Source of the DNA: an uncultured Victivallaceae bacterium
GTDB taxonomy: Bacteria > Verrucomicrobiota > Lentisphaeria > Victivallales > Victivallaceae
Direction: 5' to 3'
NCBI GenBank assembly: GCA_944392655.1
Contig: CALXXL010000007.1
Span: 58,095-122,094 of the forward strand
DNA: 64,000 bases
Positions 17,761 through 26,529 of this stretch are shown piece by piece (the first letter of the stretch is position 1; every line of letters starts with the position of its first letter). The notes under the pieces were generated by a model. That model was not told where the DNA came from. It saw only the letters and a program-made list of their open reading frames with translations, and made no database searches. A program made the position numbers and the translations under genes.

Positions 17761-18189
17761 ATGAAATCTTTAATTTACTTTTTAATTTTTATAGTTGTTG
17801 TTTGCGGTGCTGGAGTGATTCATGGGGCTGCGGATAAGGGTGTTACAAAATATCAATTAAGTACTCATATACTGGATGTAAATTTAGGGAAACCTGCGTC
17901 CGGAGTGCCGATTATACTTTTCAAATTGTCTGATGATGCGGAAAGTTGGAGTAAAATAGATGAAGGTATTACCGATATCAATGGTAGGATAGGCAGTTTT
18001 CTGCCTGAAACTACTGCGAATGATGGTATTTATAAATTGCGATTTGAAACCAGAGACTATTTTAAACAGCAGGGGCTTGATACGATTTATCCATTTGTCG
18101 AAGTCATATTTGAGATAAAAGGCGATTCACATTATCATATCCCGATTACTATGTCGGCCAATGGATATGGTACATACCGCGGTAATTGA
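17761..18189 (+). CDS. Exported 5-hydroxyisourate hydrolase/transthyretin-like protein
   Basis: A 142-residue transthyretin-family protein. Hydroxyisourate hydrolase converts 5-hydroxyisourate from urate oxidation. The mature part follows the family from LSTHILDVNLGKPASGVPI, containing the N-terminal catalytic His, through DINGRIG (Arg) to HYHIPITMSANGYGTYRGN, containing the third active-site His. The hallmark C-terminal tetrapeptide YRGS reads YRGN here, so the terminal Ser is replaced. A signal peptide (LIYFLIFIVVVCGAGVIHGA) precedes the domain, pointing to the periplasm. No urate oxidase or other purine catabolism gene lies nearby. It could be an active hydrolase or a transthyretin-like protein with another role. 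Start supported by GAGGCGA seven bases upstream. Confidence 0.82.
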   Translation: MKSLIYFLIFIVVVCGAGVIHGAADKGVTKYQLSTHILDVNLGKPASGVPIILFKLSDDAESWSKIDEGITDINGRIGSFLPETTANDGIYKLRFETRDYFKQQGLDTIYPFVEVIFEIKGDSHYHIPITMSANGYGTYRGN

Positions 18190-18592
18190 TAATTACTGCT
18201 TACGCTTTATCTCATTGCGTTGTATACCGTTTTTACCGATTTTTAAAATCATACCGGACAGTGTATACGTTAATATCGCATCAACAGCTTATTGACTCAG
18301 TATACGGTATATTGGCATAAATTTCCAATGCAGATATAGCTTTCATAAATATCATTGTCGACATACTCTATAATTATTACCCCAGTCTCTCACTGATATT
18401 GTTACGGAAGTGTTGAGTCTGGGGAGCTTTTTTATGTCTGCCCAGCAATTGAAACCGGAGTTCTGTTTTATGAACCTGAAAGCCATGTCTGTACATAGAA
18501 TCTTCAATTTTTTCTGCCTGTCAGTAAATTATAAGAATAGTAAAAATACAGTCATAAAATAAGAAAAAATATATTATTTTTACAATTAAGGT
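18190..18592 (+). other. Intergenic stretch with repeats, a hairpin and a possible small reading frame
   Basis: No established gene. It contains three GTATAC palindromes (18222, 18263, 18300) spaced 41 and 37 bases, a TATAAT at 18369-18374, and a hairpin with 6-bp outer stem CCCCAG/CTGGGG (18380-18424). A 42-codon frame at 18434-18562 follows. Its GGGGAG ribosome site lies in the 3' arm of the hairpin. The stem plus T-run (18428-18433) could equally be a simple terminator. Confidence 0.4.
18434..18562 (+). CDS. Possible 42-residue small protein
   Basis: ATG at 18434 with GGGGAG six to seven bases upstream, open for 42 codons to TAA at 18560. The product begins MSAQQLKPEFCF and ends KNSKNTVIK. 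It has no recognisable family, signal peptide or repeat. The ribosome site is part of a hairpin arm, which could hold translation off until the hairpin opens. AT-rich sequence yields such frames by chance, so this is listed only as a candidate. Confidence 0.18.
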   Translation: MSAQQLKPEFCFMNLKAMSVHRIFNFFCLSVNYKNSKNTVIK

Positions 18593-18621
18593 TTGACAAG
18601 CATAGTAACCCTTGGTATAAT
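18593..18621 (+). promoter_or_regulatory. Consensus sigma-70 promoter of the PadR unit
   Basis: Perfect TTGACA (18593-18598), exactly 17 bases, perfect TATAAT (18616-18621). Such a fully consensus promoter usually needs a repressor. The start region contains the dyad TATAATTATA and the near-repeats GCATAGTA and GCATACTA around it, plausible sites for the PadR protein encoded just downstream. Autoregulation is inferred. Confidence 0.85.
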
Positions 18622-18658
18622 TATACATAGGCATACTATATAATACAAGGAGGTTTAT

Positions 18659-18991
18659 ATGTCGACAAAAAATGAACTTGCCCGTGGCTCAGTGGAGATG
18701 ATAATATTGCGTTTGTTACAGGACAAGCCGATGTATGGATACGAAATGATAAAAGTAGTCAATGAACGCACGAACGGTTATTTTGAGTGGAAGGAAGGGT
18801 CGCTCTATCCCTGTCTGCACAGATTGGAGGGCGACGGTTTGATTGTTTCAAGCAGTGTGGAATATAATGGTAAGATAAGAAAATATTATTCATTGTCACT
18901 CAAAGGGAAGCGTGCTGCGGAAGAGCAGATAGAGGAAGGTCGGAAGTTCTGTCATGCAGTTACACTTTTACTCTCTCCTTGTGAGGCCTAA
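18659..18991 (+). CDS. PadR-family transcriptional regulator
   Basis: A 110-residue winged-helix repressor of the short PadR-s2 class. Typical sequence: RGSVEMIILRLLQDKPMYGYEM for helices 1-3, then EGSLYPCLHRLEGDGLI for the recognition helix and wing, then RKYYSLSLKGK. A short C-terminal helix probably dimerises. It has a strong ribosome site, AAGGAGG, seven bases before ATG. The downstream membrane gene with a HAAS-like N-terminus is the usual PadR partner, normally its regulated target. Here that partner is broken, so the regulator may have lost its main function. Confidence 0.93.
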   Translation: MSTKNELARGSVEMIILRLLQDKPMYGYEMIKVVNERTNGYFEWKEGSLYPCLHRLEGDGLIVSSSVEYNGKIRKYYSLSLKGKRAAEEQIEEGRKFCHAVTLLLSPCEA

Positions 18992-19012
18992 CATCCTGTT
19001 GGGTATGGAATA

Positions 19013-20914
19013 ATGGAAAATCCGTTCAAAACATTTGTCGCCACTTGCACCCGTTCACTGGCAGATGACGAGGCTATGCGGCGCGAAGTCTCTTTTGAAT
19101 TGAACAGCCACCTTGAAGAGGCTTATGAGGAGGAGTTAAGTCGAGCTTAATCGCCGGAAGAAGCGGCGGAGATGACTAAAAAACGTTTCGGGCAACCGGA
19201 AGAGCTGGCAGTACAGTTATTGAATGCCAATATCAAAAGATTTTCATTTCGTGCACGGATGCGCCGGTTGTTGAAGATCGTTGTTATACCATTGTTTCTG
19301 GCAGGCATTATTTTGTGTCTGGATCTGCGGTTCTGGGGCGGGTTGGTAGTGTTTGACCATGCAGGAGGCGGGTCATGGGGGATTCCGCCAGTTATTGATG
19401 AATTGCTGATAGATTTGATCTATCCGGAAGAATTGCGCTCAACATCCCCGGCAAAGGAACTATTGGCATCTCAATTTGCCGGTACTGATCATGTTGATGA
19501 GCTTAAGAATGCAGCGGAATTGTATAAATTTGATCCTGCCAACAAGATATATACCGCGTATTACGCACAGTTGTTGGCAATGGATATTCAATAATTCAGG
19601 AAAACGGATAAAACTTATTCCAACCAATTCTACCATATTATCGCGCATGGACGGGAAATAGATCCTGACAATGCGTTATATGATTACCTGGAAGCCTATG
19701 TCATTTCTGAATGGAGTATAGAAAACATGAAGGATTCAGATGAGAAACAGGATCCCGGTAGTACTGAATTCATTATTTCTGATCGTGCAGGATTGGATAG
19801 AGCAATGGATATCTATCTTACTGGAACCAGAAAGCCGTTTATGAAAACTTATAATACAAAACTTGCTGAAGAAGCGTACAGCTTTTTGCGCGGTAATATG
19901 GATCTGTTACATGTATCTCAGCGTATAGCGGTTTACAGTGATACACTGCTGCCTTATCTGTCAATGTTAAGATCATTGACAATGAATATGATATTTTATG
20001 GGGAAATTTTAACGGAAGAAGGAGCGTCGTCAGGAGAGAAATTGCTGAAGTCCTGGAAAGATTTTCTTCCGCAGATTATTGGTAACAGCGAGTATATAAT
20101 CGACGTATTGGTATATGGTAATTTTGCAGATATGTACCTGGAAGCTATTCAAAGACACGGTGGCAATTCATCAACGCTTGCTCAAGTGGCAGATATTATT
20201 CACTGCTGGCAAGAGGCAGGAGATGCCAATGCGGAAATAAAAGAGAAATACAAGCCGATTTTTTCAAGGAATTTTCTTATAAAATGCGAATATAAATTGC
20301 CTGAAGACTATTTTGTTGCGGAGAATAGAATGTTCTATTCGGTATTGGACATGTACTCTTTACTGCCGTTATGTCTCATGCTTACTGTGTTAACAATTAT
20401 TTTTGCGGTTATTGCCGGGGTAAACCGGTTGCGTGGCAGAAAGCCGTTTATTATGCTCTTACCGTGGAGAAGTTACTATTGGATAGTTGTCGTCGGAATA
20501 GTTATTCCATTGGGATTGTTTTTCCTGTACATTCATATTGACTGGCTGAGTGGACGTAACATGCCGGCCGTGGATAATTTGCTGCATATCGGGTTGGAAA
20601 AACTTGTATTTGTAGTTTGTTTTCCAATTTATTTTGGTATAATTGTCAGACAGCAATTAAAAAAATCGGGGAAAAACATGGGATTCCCGCACGGGAAAAT
20701 ACCGGTTGGGACATATTGTTTGAATATGATGTTCTTCTGGGCGGTATTGTTGTGTATGACCGGCGCTGTTGCCGGCCAGCTGTTTTATTATAAAATTTCA
20801 TATTACCTCCCTGGAACTGTTCTATATGCAGATTATGGATTTACAACATTTGAGAATCAAATTAAAAATGATTTGGCAGAAGAGATGTTGAATATATTGA
20901 AAACAGATAAATAA
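19013..20914 (+). pseudogene. PadR-linked HAAS-domain membrane protein interrupted by two in-frame stops
   Basis: From ATG 19013 to the stop ending at 20914 one frame runs throughout, broken only by TAA at 19148-19150 and TAA at 19592-19594, with no frameshift. The first part is a HAAS-like helical domain (SFELNSHLEEAYEEEL, then SPEEAAEMTKKRFGQPEEL across the first stop), commonly encoded after PadR regulators. A membrane helix follows near 19290-19340, then a soluble helical region, and about four to five hydrophobic helices in the last third (20320-20850). The two larger open pieces are 19172-19594 and 19727-20914. The conserved reading on both sides of each stop indicates a recently inactivated gene. 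Stop readthrough or recoding is conceivable but nothing else supports it. Function unknown. Confidence 0.72.
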
Positions 20915-20961
20915 AGCCGGGTTTTATGCCCAGCTTACTGGATGAATATTAATTCAAAAAT

Positions 20962-21780
20962 TTATTCAAAGCGTTTGGGGATATTTTTCAAAACTATATT
21001 GAGCTGATTCTGAACAGATATTACACCTGTAATCTGCTTTACAATATTCTCTGCCCGTTGTGACACTCCAACCGAAGGTACCGCGCCGCGGATTATCACA
21101 TGCTCATCATCGCATATAACTTCCAGAAATCTGATATCTAAATGTTCTGTAATACATAATGCATAGCGGATTGTCTGGGTAAGCATAGCGTTTTTTAATT
21201 TCTGCTCATGGTCTGAATGTGGTTGTTTCAGCTCAACCGTTTGCAATGCGATTTTCTGGAAATCTTCAAAAGCTATTTCTGCGGTGTTTATAGTAATGTC
21301 ATATCCTTCCGCATCACGCCAATCTTTACCGTAATAATAGTTACAAAATCCTATTCTTTCACGATCACTTTTTTTTATGCACGCAAGAGCCTGATCTTTT
21401 GAGATATTTTGTTTACGGGCTATTCGTTCAACTCTTATTTCCAAAGGGGCGATGAAATGCAATCTTATACAATTGATAATATCGTGAAGAATAAAATTGG
21501 CTCCACGTCCTACGATTGCTACATCGCCTTTAGCAATTTCATTAAAAATAGCAGTTCGCAAGGTTTCATAATACACATCAGCACGGCTGAAGAAGGAATC
21601 CATCATTCCCGGTTTACGTTCATCCAGGCGGTTCATCAGAGAACTATTGGCTCCAAGTTCTTTAAAATGGGATTCCAGGACCTCCCTGTGTACCAGCCGG
21701 ATTCCAAGAGTGTGGCATAATGCCGTTTCGTAATCATAGTCAATTGCGCCCATTTCCCGTGCTATGGTTAGAATTTTCAT
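20962..21780 (-). CDS. Cytidylate-kinase-like protein fused to a BON domain
   Basis: A protein of 272 residues. Residues 1 to about 190 match the cytidylate-kinase-like family: opening KILTIAREMGA, the strand AIVGRGANFIL near residue 90, RVERIARKQNISKDQA, and DRERIGFCNYYYGKDW, with the Arg-rich lid. The usual GSGG nucleotide loop after the first strand is replaced by MGAIDYDYETAL, so the P-loop looks degenerate and kinase activity is doubtful. Residues from about 205 to the end fit a BON domain (DEHVIIRGAVPSVGVSQRAE, ending VISVQNQLNIV), normally a membrane- or ligand-binding module. No signal peptide is present, so the protein should be cytoplasmic. It stands alone between convergent genes. 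Confidence 0.75.
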   Translation of the reverse strand: MKILTIAREMGAIDYDYETALCHTLGIRLVHREVLESHFKELGANSSLMNRLDERKPGMMDSFFSRADVYYETLRTAIFNEIAKGDVAIVGRGANFILHDIINCIRLHFIAPLEIRVERIARKQNISKDQALACIKKSDRERIGFCNYYYGKDWRDAEGYDITINTAEIAFEDFQKIALQTVELKQPHSDHEQKLKNAMLTQTIRYALCITEHLDIRFLEVICDDEHVIIRGAVPSVGVSQRAENIVKQITGVISVQNQLNIVLKNIPKRFE

Positions 21781-21859
21781 AAGCGCCTCCAGATATTTTT
21801 TTATTCGCTGCTAAAAATTGATTTTTCCGTACCGTTTTATGCCGGTACGGGAAACGAGA

Positions 21860-22156
21860 TTACTGTACTTTCAATATACTGTTCAGGGTGCCGAAGTCAT
21901 TAATTATAAAATCGGGATTGTTTTCATCTATGCACCATACTCCGTCAATTATGAATTTGTATTCATATTTGCCAGGTCTCAATGTTAATGCAATATGATA
22001 ATTGCCGTTATTGTTTTCATCAATAAGTGGCAGCGATTCCGCATCCCAGTCATTAAATGTTCCCGCGACAAAAATCCTTGAATTAGGTTTGCTTTTTAAG
22101 TACAGACTCACCTTATGTGGCTGAGATATATGTTTTTTTTCTGACTGTTTGCTCAT
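21860..22156 (-). CDS. Small glycogen-binding (CBM48/isoamylase N-terminal-like) protein
   Basis: A 98-residue protein made almost wholly of one early-set domain like those of AMPK-beta and the N-terminus of isoamylases. Diagnostic parts are FVAGTFNDWDAESLPL, then LRPGKYEYKFIIDGVW, ending DFGTLNSILKV. Standalone CBM48 proteins may bind glycogen or starch-like glucans, or act as regulatory modules. No catalytic domain is attached. ATG at 22156 with GGAAG about ten bases upstream is preferred over an 11-codon longer form overlapping the intergenic end of the pump gene. It follows the RND gene closely and may be carried on the same message without sharing its function. Confidence 0.75.
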   Translation of the reverse strand: MSKQSEKKHISQPHKVSLYLKSKPNSRIFVAGTFNDWDAESLPLIDENNNGNYHIALTLRPGKYEYKFIIDGVWCIDENNPDFIINDFGTLNSILKVQ

Positions 22157-22192
22157 TATTAAATACTTCCGTAAAAAATATTTCATCAATGT

Positions 22193-25100
22193 TTAACTGA
22201 TTCGACGATTGTTCCGGTGAGCCAGAAGAGATACTTTTTCTGCCATCACCTGAAAGATTACATATAATCCAGGAATAAACATCATTCCGGCAACCGTGGC
22301 GATCAACATTCCCCAAAACGTGGTTACACCAATAGCCTGGCGGCCGCCAGCCCCGGCTCCAGAGGCGACAACCAGCGGAAATACCCCTATTACAAACGAA
22401 AGCGCTGTCATCATGACCGAACGGAAACGTACTTTCATCCCATTCAGTGCTGCTTCGCCAATAGAGACCCCATTGTCGCGTTCCTGTTTGGAAAATTCCA
22501 CCATAAGAATTGCTGTTTTTGCTGTCAAGCCGATTAACATCAGTAGACCTAACTGACAATAGATATTCAGAGGTATTCCAGATATTTTTAATGCCAGAAT
22601 CGCTCCAAGTGTCGCAGTTGCGACTGACAGCATTACCGAGATAGGCATAGTCCAGCTTTCATATTGGGCGACGAGGAACAGATAAGCCATCAGCAGTGAT
22701 ATCATCAAAAGAGAGACGATCTTACCTTCGTTCTGGCTTTCTTGATAACTCATATCGCTCCAACTGATCTGATAATCTTTGGAGAGATTTTCATTGACGA
22801 TTTTTTGCGCGATTGCCATCATTTCGCCTGAACTTACGGAAGAAATACTCTGAGTGTTGATCCCTGCTGACGGAAACATATTAAACCGTTCAACCTGTCG
22901 CGGTCCAAGTTCCCAGCGAAGCGAGGCGATTGCGCTGACTGGGATATTGACTCCGGTGGTGCTGGTTACATATAACTGGTCAATGATATTGAGATTTTCT
23001 CTAAGTTCTGGTGACAGTTGGGTTTTTACTTTGTAAGTTTTTCCGAATTTATTGAAGTCATTGATATAATATGACCCCAATTGACTTTGCAGTGCACTGA
23101 ATATTGAACTTACCGGAACATTCAGCGCTTCTGCTTTTCTGCGGTCTATATCAAGATAGAGCATAGGAGTACTGGCATCGAATGATGTGAATGCGTAAAC
23201 TGCTTTCCCTGTTTCCATGATTTTAGCAAGCAGATGGTTGGCAGTTTGGGCGATTTCCTGTGAAGATTGATCCCCGGTTGCCTGAAGAGAAAACGTTACT
23301 CCGCCGGTGGCTCCCAGTCCCATAATTGCGGGAGGTACAAATGCGTTGAGCGTTGCATCCGGTAATGCTTGGCAACGCCGGATGATTTCTGCCTGAATTG
23401 CTTCAACCTGAGTTTCCGGAGTGGTTCTTTCATCCCATGGATCAAGGTCGACAATCATCATTCCCAGGTTTTCACTTTCGCCAGATGTAAGTGAGCGGCC
23501 GGGAACTGTCATGATTGTGTTGATTCCGGGGATATCTGATATAAGATCACATACATCCTGAAGCACCTTCTCTGTCCTTGGCAGTGAAGCCCCGGATGGC
23601 AGGGTTACGTCACAAAGAACCGCCCCCTTATCTTCGGTTGGAAGGAATGCCGATGGCAGCTGATTAAAGAAGTAATAATTGCAGAAAAGAATTCCGCAAA
23701 ACAGGACAATAGTCAGCAAGGTGCGGCGTACCAGCAATCCACCAACCGCCAGATAAGCATTTCGTGTCCAGTTCAAGCCGATATTGAACCAGTGGAATAA
23801 CCCTCGCGGGGTTGTGCTCGGACGCAAAACCAATGCGCATAATGCCGGGCTTAACGTCATTGCATTTACGGTGGACAGGCATAATGCAATACACATTGTA
23901 ACTGCAAATTGAGTATAGATTGTTCCTACCATGCCTCCGTAGAACATAATCGGTACATAAATTGCCACCACGACTAATGTTGTGGCAATAAGAGCTCCGG
24001 TAAGCTGGCGCATGGTTTTCATCGCTGCGTCGAATGGCGATAAATGCTCTTCATTTATAAGTCGCGTACAGTTTTCTGTAACACATATTGCGTCGTCTAC
24101 AACTGAACCGATAACCAGAATAAGAGCGAACATTGTAAGTGTATTAATGCTCATGTTAAGCAGGTACAGGAAAAGGAATGTACCTATAAGTGACACTGGA
24201 ATTGTGACTGATGGAATGATTGTAGCACGCCAGTCTTGCAGAAACAGATAGGTTATTACCACCACCAGTATGAATGTCATTACCAGAGTTTCAACAATCT
24301 CCGCCATTGAAACTTTGATAAATTTTGTCGAGTCATAAGCAATTTCCCATTGCATTCCTTCAGGGAAATTCTTTTCAAGTTTCTGTAATTCGGCACGTAC
24401 CTGATTCATGATTTCCAAGGCATTAGCATCATTTAGTTTGAATAATGCCAGTGGAACAGCTGTACGCCCGTCATATGTCCCGATACTGTTGTATGTTTCT
24501 GCCCCAAGTTCAATTTTTACGATATCGGAGAGGCGAACCTGACGACCGTTTTCTCCGGATTTTATTACTATTTCACCGAATTCTTCCGGAGTTGTGAGGC
24601 GACCTTGAGCATCGATTTTAAACTGCATCCATTCACTGCTTGATTCTGTACCGACAGAGCCGATTGCCGCCTGAATATTCTGACTGGCAACCGCATTACG
24701 TACATCTTCATCACTGATGGAGTAGGCCTTCATTTTATATGGATCCAACCAAATACGTATGCTGTAATTCTGCTCCCCGAAGACTACTGCCTGGCCGATA
24801 CCGTCAATTCGGGCCAACGCATCTTTCAGGTGTATACTGACATAGTTATTTATATACAATGGCGTATGTTCCGGATTATCGCTGTATACTGCAATAGTTG
24901 CCAGCATATCGCTGGAACGTTTTACCACCGTGACACCGTTATTTACCACGTCAGTAGGCAGGGCATGTTCTGCTCGTTTAACGGCATTATTTACGTTCAC
25001 AAGAGCCATATCCTCATCCGAACCGGATTTAAACATTAAAGTTAATGTGTAATTTCCCAGGTTGTCTGATTGAGAGGAATAGTAGATCATATCTTCAATA

Positions 25101-25315
25101 CCGTTGACTTCTGATTCCAAAGGCGAAGCAACGGTATCGGCAATGACTTCCGCACTCGCTCCTGGATAAGAGGCCATTACCATGACAGATGGTGGCGAAA
25201 CCTGAGGATATTCTGCTATTGGAAGCCGGAACATACAGAGAATGCCGCCAAGCATTATAAAAAGTGAGATGACCAATGCGAAGCGTGGCCGTCGAATAAA
25301 AATATCAGAAAACAT
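22193..25315 (-). CDS. RND (HAE1/AcrB-type) multidrug efflux pump
   Basis: The inner-membrane proton-driven transporter of a tripartite efflux system, 1040 residues, full length, with the duplicated 12-helix layout. The proton-relay residues are visible: two adjacent Asp in SVVDDAICVTEN (helix 4) and Lys in GLTAKTAILMVEF (helix 10). The N-terminus FIRRPRFALVISLF and the periplasmic motif around YSIRIWLDPYKM are typical of HAE1 pumps. It lies 13 bases after the adaptor gene. No outer-membrane TolC/OprM gene is encoded beside it, so the channel must come from elsewhere. Exports hydrophobic drugs or bile-like compounds by family knowledge; the specific substrates are unknown. Confidence 0.95.
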   Translation of the reverse strand: MFSDIFIRRPRFALVISLFIMLGGILCMFRLPIAEYPQVSPPSVMVMASYPGASAEVIADTVASPLESEVNGIEDMIYYSSQSDNLGNYTLTLMFKSGSDEDMALVNVNNAVKRAEHALPTDVVNNGVTVVKRSSDMLATIAVYSDNPEHTPLYINNYVSIHLKDALARIDGIGQAVVFGEQNYSIRIWLDPYKMKAYSISDEDVRNAVASQNIQAAIGSVGTESSSEWMQFKIDAQGRLTTPEEFGEIVIKSGENGRQVRLSDIVKIELGAETYNSIGTYDGRTAVPLALFKLNDANALEIMNQVRAELQKLEKNFPEGMQWEIAYDSTKFIKVSMAEIVETLVMTFILVVVITYLFLQDWRATIIPSVTIPVSLIGTFLFLYLLNMSINTLTMFALILVIGSVVDDAICVTENCTRLINEEHLSPFDAAMKTMRQLTGALIATTLVVVAIYVPIMFYGGMVGTIYTQFAVTMCIALCLSTVNAMTLSPALCALVLRPSTTPRGLFHWFNIGLNWTRNAYLAVGGLLVRRTLLTIVLFCGILFCNYYFFNQLPSAFLPTEDKGAVLCDVTLPSGASLPRTEKVLQDVCDLISDIPGINTIMTVPGRSLTSGESENLGMMIVDLDPWDERTTPETQVEAIQAEIIRRCQALPDATLNAFVPPAIMGLGATGGVTFSLQATGDQSSQEIAQTANHLLAKIMETGKAVYAFTSFDASTPMLYLDIDRRKAEALNVPVSSIFSALQSQLGSYYINDFNKFGKTYKVKTQLSPELRENLNIIDQLYVTSTTGVNIPVSAIASLRWELGPRQVERFNMFPSAGINTQSISSVSSGEMMAIAQKIVNENLSKDYQISWSDMSYQESQNEGKIVSLLMISLLMAYLFLVAQYESWTMPISVMLSVATATLGAILALKISGIPLNIYCQLGLLMLIGLTAKTAILMVEFSKQERDNGVSIGEAALNGMKVRFRSVMMTALSFVIGVFPLVVASGAGAGGRQAIGVTTFWGMLIATVAGMMFIPGLYVIFQVMAEKVSLLAHRNNRRIS

Positions 25316-25328
25316 CGTTTTTTACTCC

Positions 25329-26426
25329 TTATTCCGCCTGAACCGTATAAATCGGATTCACCTGTTCTCCCGGGGCGGTTTTATTCAATCCGCCAACAAT
25401 AACTGTCTCACCTTTCTGCAAGCCGGAAACAATAATCTGTTTATCTCTCACTTGAGCTCCAATAGTAACTTTACGCCGTTCAACACGCTGATCCGTATTG
25501 ACTACATATACATAGTGCTCCTTTCCGTCTGTCATAAGAGCAGTGACACTTACTGCGGGAAGCGGGGTGTCAAATATTTCACTGAATCTGACAGTTACAT
25601 AACCTCCCGGCAACAACTCTAAATCGGGGTTTTCTGCTTCGAGTTCTATTTGCAGAGTGCCGGTTTGAGTATCTACTTGATTATCAATAAATTTCACTTT
25701 GATCGTGCCTTCGTAGGGTTTCCCGTCTGCACGATATATTTCCAGACCATTGACTGGCAGTGTGCCGTTGTTGCTGTATTTGAAAAAGTCAGCTTCACTC
25801 ATTGAGAATTTTATCTGTATAGGATCATATTGTACTATGGTTACCAGAGTACCTTTTTCTGGTGTGATATAATTACCTTTGCTATAAATATTTTCTCCGA
25901 TTTTACCATTGATTGGCGAGTAGATTTTTGTGTATGATAAATCGTTTTCTGCCAATACTAAATTAGCTTGAGCCTCATCGCGCTTACCGGTGTATAAGTC
26001 ATAAGTCCTGACTGTACTTTCATAAGTGGTCTGGGCTGAAACCTGTGATTCATAAAGAGTTTCATATCGGCTTTTTTCCTTTTGGGCATATGTCAATTCT
26101 GCTTCGGCCTGTTTCAGCAATGCCTTGGCTACATTTACATTTTCACGGTAAATGGTGTCTTCAATGCTGAACAGAAGATCACCTTCTTTTACCAGACTGC
26201 CCTCCTGAAATGAGACATCCCATAATACTCCACTTATTCTTGCCACGATATCTATTGTTTCCGAGGCTTTTACTGTGCCTACGTAAATTTTCGGCTCGCT
26301 TTGGGTAAGTTCCGTTACATTTTCCACTCTTACAGAGGTCAATGTTTGCTGTGGTGCGGCATAGGTAATTGAGGTTATTCCGCAAATAATTGCTGCGGCT
26401 AGCTTTAAATATATTTTGTTATACAT
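25329..26426 (-). CDS. RND efflux adaptor (membrane fusion protein)
   Basis: A periplasmic adaptor of the AcrA/MexA family, 365 residues, linking the RND pump to an outer-membrane channel. A signal peptide (hydrophobic stretch LAAAIICGITSITYAA) is followed by the split biotinyl-lipoyl halves (ISGVLWDVSFQEGSLVKEG and YSPINGKIGENIYSKGN) flanking an alpha-hairpin at about 95-160. A beta-barrel and membrane-proximal domain complete it. There is no lipobox cysteine, so it is probably not a lipoprotein. AGGAGAG lies seven bases before the ATG. The palindrome at 26470-26485, matched by one at the marR promoter, is the likely control site. Confidence 0.93.
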   Translation of the reverse strand: MYNKIYLKLAAAIICGITSITYAAPQQTLTSVRVENVTELTQSEPKIYVGTVKASETIDIVARISGVLWDVSFQEGSLVKEGDLLFSIEDTIYRENVNVAKALLKQAEAELTYAQKEKSRYETLYESQVSAQTTYESTVRTYDLYTGKRDEAQANLVLAENDLSYTKIYSPINGKIGENIYSKGNYITPEKGTLVTIVQYDPIQIKFSMSEADFFKYSNNGTLPVNGLEIYRADGKPYEGTIKVKFIDNQVDTQTGTLQIELEAENPDLELLPGGYVTVRFSEIFDTPLPAVSVTALMTDGKEHYVYVVNTDQRVERRKVTIGAQVRDKQIIVSGLQKGETVIVGGLNKTAPGEQVNPIYTVQAE

Positions 26427-26469
26427 TTTTTTACTCTCCTATATTATTTTCATGTATTTAAATAATCAA

Positions 26470-26485
26470 TTAGTTAGGTAACGAA
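26470..26485. promoter_or_regulatory. Candidate MarR operator upstream of the efflux operon
   Basis: A 16-base palindrome TTaGTTAggTAACgAA, in which upper-case arms pair perfectly. It lies 44-59 bases before the adaptor ATG and directly upstream of a -35-like TTGATT on the minus strand. The same core recurs at the marR promoter (13 of 14 bases in ATTAGTTAGGWAAC). Binding by the adjacent MarR protein is inferred. Confidence 0.6.
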
Positions 26486-26529
26486 GTATTTATTTAAAAC
26501 AAGTAAATTTCATATTTACAGGGGTTAAT

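Noticed and set aside
15939..19594. Reassignment or programmed readthrough of TAG and TAA
   Set aside because: All three stop types end many intact genes in the window, and no suppressor tRNA is seen. Gene decay explains the interruptions more simply.
15428..21000. A mobile island integrated at tRNA-Ser
   Set aside because: The tRNA is intact, but I found no repeat of its 3' end downstream, no integrase, and no phage or transposase gene. The decayed genes alone do not prove an island.
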